Source of the DNA: Axinella damicornis
Lineage: Eukaryota; Porifera; Demospongiae; Axinellida; Axinellidae
Length of the DNA stretch: 64,000 nt
Reading direction: 5' to 3'
Assembly: GCA_963931865.1 (NCBI GenBank)
Contig: OZ007506.1
Location: 4,398,926-4,462,925 of the forward strand
Shown: positions 1-10,500 of the stretch, piece by piece
Numbering within the stretch: position 1 is the first letter of the stretch
How the letters are laid out: each line of letters starts with the position of its first letter
Notes under the pieces: generated by a model
Databases searched by the model: none
The model's input: the letters and a program-made list of their open reading frames with translations, nothing else
Told to the model about the DNA's origin: nothing
Program-made: the position numbers and the translations under genes

Positions 1-206
1 AATAGATTATTTATGCATGATGTCATTGTCAATTTAATCTTAGGTTGGAAAACGTCTCGTGGTACATGACCAACATTAGCTTTAGCACATTCATTGGATT
101 TGGGGGCACATAGTTGAGCAAATGCTCCCTCCCCACTTTGACTCGAAGTAGTGTGCAAATGAGGACGTATTATCGGTACATACAACTGTTTTGTATTGCC
201 ATGCAG

Positions 207-368
207 ATTGGGGAATTGGTATGCTCCTCGAATGTGCATACAATTGAACGCAAGCTGAGGGGCAAGGCTGGGGTCAAAAAAGCTGCTGTGACCCTCACTA
301 CCAACAAGGCCCACATTGAGTACAACCCCAGTGTTCTGGGACCTAGAGATCTCATCAGGACTATTGAG
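207..368 (+). CDS. Exon with degenerate HMA metal-binding domain (plus paralog)
   Basis: This exon has the same length (162 nt) and phase as the HMA2 exon of the minus paralog at 55427-55588. The fold-specific sequence is kept ([19 protein letters not shown], then the [18 protein letters not shown] stretch), so the beta-alpha-beta domain should still form. The copper site is broken: the paralog reads EGMTCSSCV, this copy reads GELVCSSNV, so the second cysteine is asparagine and the preceding Gly-Met-Thr is changed. Acceptor is at ATGCAG before 207 and donor is GTATGA at 369. Any further HMA domains would be encoded left of the window. Confidence 0.88.
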
Positions 369-3300
369 GTATGATTTGCCATCAGGAGTATAGATGTACG
401 AGTTATCATCAGGAGTATAGAGGAGTTGTTATCGTGAGTATAGGAGCATACCGTAGTCGCGCGTTATTAGGCGCAGCTCACTTATAGGCACATATTCGCT
501 GTTAGGCGCAGGTTCAACTCTCGTCCCAGGTACTCGCTGTTAAGCGCCGCAGTCTTCTTCCAGAAACTCTGCCATTTTCGATCATACTGAGTGGAAAACT
601 GCTATAATTCGAATTGAAGCGCACTTCCTATTCGAGGAATGTCATTATTATTATATTCGTTGTTAAGCGCATCTCGCTTATAGGCGCATATTTCCTTCCT
701 GTGGAGTTATAGGCGCATGCACCTAATAACGCGCTACTACTGTAGTTGACATCTGGAGTATAGATACCTAGGTGTATAAAACTATATACGTGCGCTATGT
801 AGTTAAATTTAACCTGTTATTGACATACAAGTTTTTCTGGCACACAGAATGCAGGGTTCCCAGCCACACTAGCTCCCAACAAACCATCTCCTCCAAGCCA
901 CAAGAAGTCCATCGTTAGGTAACCACCATTGGTAGCTATGGCTGTAATTGAATAAACTCAATTGTACAGTACGTACGGCTGCATGGACAATCAGTTATAC
1001 ATCAGTACACGCATAAAGTAGCTAGAGGAGAAGCACCTGAAGATTAGGACTAGACGGGCACCGTAACCATCACCGTATCTACACCATCCACACGCTCGTC
1101 GAGTCTGTGGTGGGACCACTTGAGGTTTCGTATTTGGTTTTTCCGCAATTCTCCTGCATAGAGGAGTGCCCGTAGGTGTGGTCTATGTAGGAAATAACGT
1201 AATACTCAGAAGTTGAAGTGGTCCCACAATGGACTCAAACAGCATGTGGACAGTGCAATCATGGAGCAACTTTGATGACAACGGTGACGTCCTGTCCTGT
1301 ATCTACAGCTAGTTTCTCCTGTGTAGATCTTTATGCACCATTTTGAAGAGTTACCCAGCTGCATGTGTGGGTATACCTCAACACTTGTTCCTTTATATAA
1401 CTTCAGGTGGGGACTGACCTTCCTCCTGTGTCTGCTGGTGGCCATTCCCACTACAGTGATCTACTTTGTCCCTGACCACTACCCACTGAATATCACCCTC
1501 TCCCACTTCTACATTCCCAGTCCAGGCACCCCCACCACCATGGACATCAAGCACCTCCTCCTGCTCCTACTGGCCACATTCATACAGGTGCAATGGACAT
1601 GTATCCTCTGCAATATGTGAATGTCCAGATTTTACTGGCCGCATGTGGCATTGTGGTGCTTCAACTGTGTAATCAAGTACATGGGCTGAGACTTAGCTAT
1701 CCTGTCCATTTGTTCCCATTAATGTTTGCAAGCTAACAATAATGTGTTTGAAGCCTGCAGTACAAATCCGTACTGCATGTATAGCGACCATAAATGCACA
1801 ACCTAATGAAGAAACTGTCTTTTCTGACCCTCTCTCCTTACATGAAGATCTTTGGAGGGTTCCAATTTTATGTGTCGGCATTCAAGTCCCTCAGGCACTG
1901 TGCAGCCAATATGGATGTACTCGTTGCCCTGGCAACCACTATCTCCTACGTCTATTCTGTGAGTTCAATGTATGTCGTTAGTGTTTCATTGATAGCTCAA
2001 ATATAATGTGATGGTGTCTGGGCAATATCTGCAGTATGATTACTACAGTGTGTTTCAGAAGCAGTTGTTCCAGATGGAATGTGTGTTACTGGCAAGTTTG
2101 CTGAAGGCAACTAGGTATGCAAGTCACATGCATGAGTGCAAAGCATCGATGCGTGAGGGTGTGACAAAAGTGCTGGCAAGTGTGCAGATGTTCCTTACTA
2201 TCTGAATGCAACTGGATCCGGTCAATGAGAACTGTCTTCCAGCTTTGGTGACTTTGCAAGAGTTCAAGAAGAAATGTCTTCTAGCTTTGGTGACTTTGCA
2301 AGAGCTTCCAGGATGTACGTATCTGAACTGGAAAGGGGAAAATATATTAGCGTAACCTACCAATTATCGTCACCTGAATTTGCAACCTCACGAAAATCAA
2401 TTATCGGCACCCTGTACGTATTATCGTCACTGCCTAGTACTCCCATAGATAATCCTGGGTCAATTATCGGCACATGCTGATGGCATCGACTCACCTGAAG
2501 GCCACAAAAATCCACCACAAATCCCCAGGTTCATGACCATTCTATCTATCACCCAGTGAAAAAAAAAACGCCAAAGCATGCAACCCCTTCAATATATTGA
2601 ATAAAATTCGTTCATCACACTACACAGTAAAAGCAAAACAATTCTCTTTCTTCCACATCCAGTACGTGGCACATTCGTGGAGCCATCTCTTGCACACGCA
2701 CTCCACCCATTCTGATCCAGCACAGTCATGCTAGTCGTCCTCAAAAGTCTGAGCAGTGGCAGGAGAGGACCCAAGGTCGCGGTCTCCCCCTACGCTTGTT
2801 TTGATTAGACATGAACAGCCCTACAACATAAAATGGCTAAAAGGACAGTAAATGACATCTAGTTATAACCTTTTAAACAAAAACCTTCTGCAAAGCTTCA
2901 GCCTTGTAAACAGCTTGCGCGACGATGACGTAATGCAAATGGAATCCGTATTTTTGCCGCTTACTCTCCGTTTACTAAGCGCCGATAATTGGTATGTCGG
3001 GTGCCGATAATAAGGTCATGCCGATAATTGGTGGTTTACGCTACCAGAACCAGCTGTACACTCTCCAACTCTGCATGAAGTGCATATGAAGGCTACAGTA
3101 AAGATTTCTAAAATGACAGTATGCATGAAGCGTACTCCTCGTATTAAGGTGGCACATACCCCTTTTTGTTAGGTTACCTTTAACCGTCGGGGGCCCCCGA
3201 CGGTTAAAGGTAACCTAACGTAAAGGGGTATGAGTGATACCATACTTGCACTGAATGAGGCCAATGACAATCTCTTCTTTTCAGGTTGTGGTCCTGATTG

Positions 3301-5773
3301 TCAGCATATTCGTCCAAAGTCGTCTTGAAACGTTCTTTGAGAGCAGTCCACTACTGCTACTCTTTGTGGCCTTTGGAAGACTACTGGAGCACATTGCTAA
3401 GGTATATGCATAGAATGATCTTTATAATATCATTCTCTAAATCCACTGACAACCACCAGTGTCCTTCCTTACCAAAAGGTTCCTTTGGACAGTAACTCTG
3501 GATGGGTTTGGGCCTGTGGTGCAGCTGCTTGCAGCTCTGGGAGCTGCAGTAGCTATATAGATGAACCTTATGTGGTTAAAATTGTTGTCTGTATTTTCTA
3601 TAGTCATGTACTGCATGTGAACTCTGAACTCTGGTTATATTCAGCTTATTTGGCGCAGCAATAGCAAGTATAGTGCCAATTGAGTCGGTGCAGAATTATG
3701 GCCTCAAAAGCCAAGAAGCACTCGAATCAAGCCCAGGGCTTTAACAATGGCAACAGCTCATTGGTCATGTCTATATAGCTAGCGTAAACCACCAATTATC
3801 GTCACCTGAATTTGCATGATTTGCAGCATCGTCTAGGAACGGTTCCAGGAACGGTTCCAGGACACCAAACTTGCACCGACGTATAGACTGTCACGCCCTC
3901 TATTAGCCCTACCACCTTTAAAGCTGTTACGTATTTCCGGCTTTTAGCGGTGCACTAGCGAATGCAACCTCACGCAAATCAATTATCGGCACCCTGTACG
4001 TATTATCGTCACTGCCTAGTACTCCCATAGATAATCCTGGGTCAATTATCGGCACATGCTGATAGCATCGACTCACCTCCATCCCCTGAAGGCCACAAAA
4101 ATCTACCATAAATCCCCCAGGTTCATGACCATTCTATCTATCACCCAGTGAAAAAAAAACCCACCAAAGCATGCAACCCCTTCAATATATGAATTTTTGA
4201 ATAAAATTCGTTCATCACACTACACAGTAAAAGCAAAACAATTCTCTTTCTTCCACATCCAGTACTTGGCACATTCGTGGAGCCATCTCTTGCACACGCA
4301 CTCCACCCATTCTGATCCAGCACAGTCATGCTAGTCGTCCTCAAAAGTCTGAACCAGTCGCGGGAGAGGATCCAAGGTCGTGGTCTCCCCCTACCCTACT
4401 TTTGATTAGACATGAACAGCCCTACAACATAAAATGGCTAAAAGGACAGTAAATAACACCCAGTTACAACGTTTTAAACAAAGACAAACCTTCTGCAAAG
4501 CTTTAGTCTTGTAAACAGCTTGCGCGACGATGACGTAGGGCGAACGGAATCCGTATTTTCGCCGTGTACTCTCCGTTTACTAAGCGCCGATAATCGGTAT
4601 GCCGGGTGCCGATAATAAAGTCATGCCGATAATTGATGGTTTACGCTACATGTAAAGTTTATTTCTCCTCACCATCACCCCAGGGGAAGACATCCAATGC
4701 CTTGTCCAAGCTGCTGTCACTGCAGGCCACAGAGGCAAGGCTGGTTATCATTGGAGAAGATGGCAGCGTGCTCAGGTGAATGGTTAGTGAAACCATTGCC
4801 AAACTAAGATGTGCCAATAGTGAAGGCACTGCTCCCATGCAACTATGTGTACACAGGGATATGTTCTGTGTGTGCAGTATACCACAGTGGAGTTGTTACT
4901 AGTATGATGCTGTGGTTCCACACACATGCAGAGAGGAGCTGATAGAAATTGAGCTTGTCCAGAGAGGAGACAAATTGAAGGTGAGTGATGGTAATAGGAC
5001 AACCGTAGTGATTCTGATTATTACAGCCCTGTATAGTTAGCTATTCGAATAGCTACCTGGTTTCCAAGATAAAATTTTGGGTAATCCAAGAAGTTCGTAT
5101 ACCCATGTTTTCAAACAGTCTCGCAATGCAAAAACAGCATACAATGCATGGTAGAGAGCAACCCAATTAATTTTCGAAAAGGTATCTGCCTTGATTTTGG
5201 GTACAGTTTTCTCAATCACACACTATAGTCAGCCTCCCCACAGCGTCCCTTGAGTCTCTGTCTCTCACTTTCACAGGAGAAACCACCTGCTGAAGATAAT
5301 ATTATGGACTAGACGAGCACCGTAACCATCAGAGCTGCTCCGTATCCACACCGTCCGCACACCCATCGAGTCCGTGGTGGGACAATTTGAAGTTTCGTAT
5401 TCGCGATTCTCCTGCGTAGAGGAGTGCCCGTAGGTGTGGTCTATACTCAGAAGTTGAAGTGGTCCCACGACGGACTTGATCAGTGTGTGGATGGTGCAAT
5501 CACAGAGCAACTTTGATGATGAAGGTGCCCGTCCAGTCCCGTATCTACAGCTGATTGTGCTGTTGTCAGTGTTCTGCCAAATGCATCACTGTCTCGCCAA
5601 TCATCTTTGTGTGCATGACTAGTGCCTCAGTGCTGTCACTGGTTCGTTTGCCTGTGCTGTACTCTCCTCCATCTTGGTCCCTGCTCGCCAGACCTGCTCT
5701 TGCTTGTGCTCCTTTGGCATACGTATGTAAGTAGTGCCATCTTTATTCCCCGTCTGTGTTTGACAGGGTGACT

Positions 5774-5812
<39 letters not shown>

Positions 5813-7049
5813 TTAAACTCTTAATGTATCAGTATTGATGTCCTTCCTCTTCCTCCCTCCTTCCCTAGGTTGTTCCGGGAGAGAAAATCCCAGTTGACGG
5901 GGATGTGCTGGAGGGTTCCTCCACTGTGGACGAGTCTCTCATCACTGGTGAGTCAATGCCGGTGCACAAGAAGCCAGGGGACACAGTGGTGGCTGGATCC
6001 ATCAACCAGAATGGGGCACTGACAGTGGAGGCCACGCATGTTGGGGGAGACACCATGCTGTCCCAGATTGTCAAACTCATCGAAGATGCGCAGACTTCTA
6101 AGGTACCAGGATATAACCTCCATAACTGACTAATGTGGTTTTTAATTATAGTAATCTCTTTGGAATGGTCTAATTACCATGTAATTTATCAAATTTTCTT
6201 GCATATGTACATCCTCGCAGGCTCCCATCCAGCGGATCGCAGACCGCATCGCTGGCTACTTCGTTCCTGTTATCCTGACCCTCTCTTTACTCACCTTCAT
6301 CGTTTGGATTACTGTTGTGGAAGTCTGCAAGGCAACACACTCAGTGAGAAAAATATTGTATACTGTGTTCCCATGCATGCTCAGTAAAACATGAATCAAA
6401 TCCCACTGGCCAGTCAGCACTCCTTAGAACAAATACAGGACACAGAGATATGCAAAACTTTGGAAAAATATTAGGAAGAATCGAAGATCACCCATGCAGG
6501 AGAGTGTGTAATCCATGGGTCGTGGCAGAATATAATTATGTGTATTGTGCTACGTATACTTACTGTACAATCTATCATGCTGTTATGCATAGCTATGTTG
6601 ATTATTCAGCAATAATGATCTACAATGTACACTGATCATTTGCTGCACTAGCACGGCAATGTGCAGATCAGTAACAGATACCTCTCCCCGTACGGACACA
6701 CTCTCTATCTCCAGTCATGTCACACCAATTGTACCACCAACACAACCAACTTCACCTCCGAAAGCTTCTTCTCCAACACCAGCAGCAACTCCTCTGCCCA
6801 TCACGACATGTGTGGATACGACATCAGTGATGTGTTCCTGCATGCTATATCTATCCTTGTGATAGCATGTCCCTGTGCCCTGGGTCTGGCCACGCCCACT
6901 GCCGTGATGGTGGGGACAGGAGTGGGGGCCCAGAGTGGGATCCTCATCAAGGGAGGAGAACCATTGGAGATGACCCACAAGGTTTGAAATTGTACTTGTG
7001 ACCATATGTAGGTCTTATGTTCACTGGTTGGAGGGCAATGTGCAGAAAA

Positions 7050-7092
<43 letters not shown>

Positions 7093-7466
7093 GGGGGGGG
7101 GGGGGGGGGGGGGGGGGTTATCCTTACCGACAACTAACATCACACTCAGCAATGTGTCTGTCCTGCAAGCAGAAAGGCTATAAGTGATTGTGCATCCAAT
7201 TTGGTTTGGAGATTATCAAATCCTCACATCCTAACCATACACAATTTTCAGATCAAGGCTATTGTGTTCGACAAGACAGGAACACTGACCCACGGCAGAC
7301 CAGAGGTGGCTCATGTAATGGTGTTTGTAACGGAGAAGATGTGTCCCCACCAGCTCTTCACAGCCATCGTAGGGTTGGCAGAGAGCAAAAGTGAACACCC
7401 ACTGGGGATAGCAGTCACTGAGTTTGCCAGGAAGGTTTGTAAATCAGTCATGTGCACATAATATGG

Positions 7467-7515
<49 letters not shown>

Positions 7516-10500
7516 CTTGCAGATGCATGTGCTCACTTACAAAGGCACTTGTTTACATAGTTGGTGGCAGTTCACATTCGAGTAATTGCACTTGGGCCAG
7601 GCAAAATCTCTGTGCTGAATGGTAGCTACAATGATCCGGAACCCCTTAACAGCATCATTGCACATTTCATCCTGTGGTATATCTGGCCTGAATTTGCTAT
7701 GTTGCAATCGGCACAGGAGACCATTGTTTATTTATTTTCTCTGCCCAAACGCACAGGAGCTGGGAGGCAGCATACAGGGAGAGTGCACTGACTTCCAAGC
7801 AGTCCCTGGCCATGGTCTCCAGTGTATAGTGAGTGGGGTGGAGGAGTACGCAGTGAGGGAAGGAGAAATCTCAGAGTCCCTCACAAAACACTTGTATTCC
7901 TCCACTGAAGTCAGCCTTGTACCCAGCAACTGCAAGGAACTTTTGGGAACTGCATATGTACCAAGGAAATATCAGGTGATCATAGCATCTTACTCAGCTG
8001 CAGGTGCTTTAATGAGGACTTCATAGTTCACTGTACATGAAACAGCTGAGGTAGAAGGGACCTTGGTTAAGAGGGGAGAGCAGCGTGTGGTATGTATCTT
8101 CATTACCACCTCCAAGTAGGCTGTTATTGACTGACTTGTTACCTCAGAGTGTGTTTAAGTCTCTACACATTATGCCTGCAGAAACTATATACCCAGAGTG
8201 CCATGGGCAGTCTAGCTAGTCAAATGTGCAGGTTGTTGGAGAGGGGTGAGTGGTGCCATATCCTTACCAAGAACCTGCATCTCACATTCACTTACCAATG
8301 CTATTCAAGGTGAAGCCAAACATTTTACAAAGTCAGTCGCTAATTATAATCCATTTTTGGAAATGATGATTTATGGTACGTATCTTTAAAAATGACGCCA
8401 GTATGTGGAACCATTTTCGCCACTGTGCTGGATTTGCGCTACAAACGGAGCTCAAGAAGACCTAAACACAGCTCTGGAAGACCTAAACAAAGCATTGTAA
8501 ACTAAGCTGCACCATTTTTTGAAGTTTATGTGTGTATAAACTCAGCACTCTTCACAAGAGCCTTCTGCTTCGGAAGACGCTTCCCCATTTTCAGAAGAAG
8601 CCTTCTGATTTGCGGAGAATCTATGCTTCAAATGCATGTTGGAAAACATTCTGAAGGTCGGTGTCATATTGATGCTTACTGTATATTTTGTAGGTGGTGA
8701 TTGGCAATCGAGAGTGGATGAAGATGAACAATGTGTATGTGACTACAAAGATGGAGCAGAAGCTGCAGGGACATGAGGAACGTGGACACACGGTGGCACT
8801 GACTGCTGTGGATGGTAAGTATATATAGTAGCCATAATATTATGTATACGTGCTATACATACGTGATGCATGAACATTCAATTCCAGAGATAGAGAACAT
8901 GTATAATATGTATACACTCAACCTTGATGGCTCAAAAGGGCTATATAGCTTCCTTGTACTACCTCCTGGTGTAGGCATCCTGCTGGGTGCTCTGGTGATT
9001 GCAGACACAATCAAGCCGGAGGCCCCCGTTGCGGTGCATGCTCTGCAGAGGATGGGACTGAGGGTGCTACTGCTCACTGGAGATAACAGGAGAACTGCAC
9101 AGGCCATTGCTGAAGAGGTCAGTACTTCTGAGGAAGGTGATGGAGGTACACTGTCGACATGTGGAAAGGGATGGGGGTAATGCACAGGCTTCAGGCTGGA
9201 ATATTTTACCTCCAAGCAAAGGCTGGTCTCACAAGGGGAGGAGGGGTAAGGAAGCACTTTAACTGTGAAGTGACTGATTGGGACGTTTTGTTCCATAGTC
9301 AACTACTTGGCCGCAAGTCCTTCAAGTTCAATGTTACTCTCCAACAAATATGCCCCATTTTGTAGGTACTGATCACACACGTTTGCCTTGCAGCTAGTGT
9401 AGAACATCTTTCTGTTATCTTGTCAACCATTTCAGGTTGGTATTTCTGAGGTGCATGCTGAAGTGCTTCCAAACCACAAGAAAGACCAGATTGCCACACT
9501 GCAGAAGGATGGGACGAAGGTCGGTCAGGGCAGGCATGTGACTATGATTGATTGTTGCTAAGTATCATCTAGACTCTGGAATCCACAGCAAGACGAAGAA
9601 AAACTGGACTTGTTGCAGTCCTTACTTTCGTTACACCCTGAGAAATAGAGATTCACAGATGTATGATGCTCCCCTTTCCACAGGTGGCGATGGTGGGTGA
9701 TGGGATCAATGACTCTCCTGCCCTGGCTCAAGCTGATGTGGGGATTGCCATTGGTACAGGCACTGACGTTGCTGTGGAGGCTGCTGACATTGTGCTCGTG
9801 AAGGTACATAGGAGAATAATCTATGGAGTAGTATAATTATCGGTTCAGAAATATACATACTGACCACTGGAGATGTATCTAAGTCAGGACCGGCACGAAT
9901 GATCCGGCTGGTACGGTTTTGGCTGGATCAATGTCTCGACAGAAAGGTTCATGCAGGCTCACTCCCTGATTGTATGTACGTAGCTGTTGGTTCAGCAGAA
10001 GTTAAACCATTGGCTGGCTGGCTGGACTAACATCTAGAACTAATCTTGAACTTCTTGCTAGACCAATAGCCACTTGGAGTCTCCCAATATAAAAGGATAA
10101 TGGAAGTAGCTGCTATCGCCAGGCATTGAGTCATTGAAGTGATAATCAGCCTGCCTGCTACCACTGTGCACATCCTTCACAGCAATTTTTTAATGAAAGT
10201 TTTATCCTGTATTTGCTACACATCCTGTAATGAAGTTTTATACTGTATTTGCTACACATCCTGTAATGAAAGTTTTATCCTGTATTTGTTACACAAGGCT
10301 TAGCACCTCATGTGCAAATAGATGTAATGGACACTCTTGGCATTGCAAATGAATTTATAGGTAATTCAGAACATAGGCTAACTGGAAAACACAGAAATGG
10401 AGGAACAGAAATGGGAACGGGAATGGAAATTGGAAACAGAAATGTGGGAACGAAAACAGAAACAAGTTGTTACTATGAGTGCTTGAGCCTGGCACTGCTC

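Noticed and set aside
2589..2774. Minus frame shared with 4141-4344 ([18 protein letters not shown])
   Set aside because: The similarity is explained by the two MITE copies; no evidence of coding constraint.
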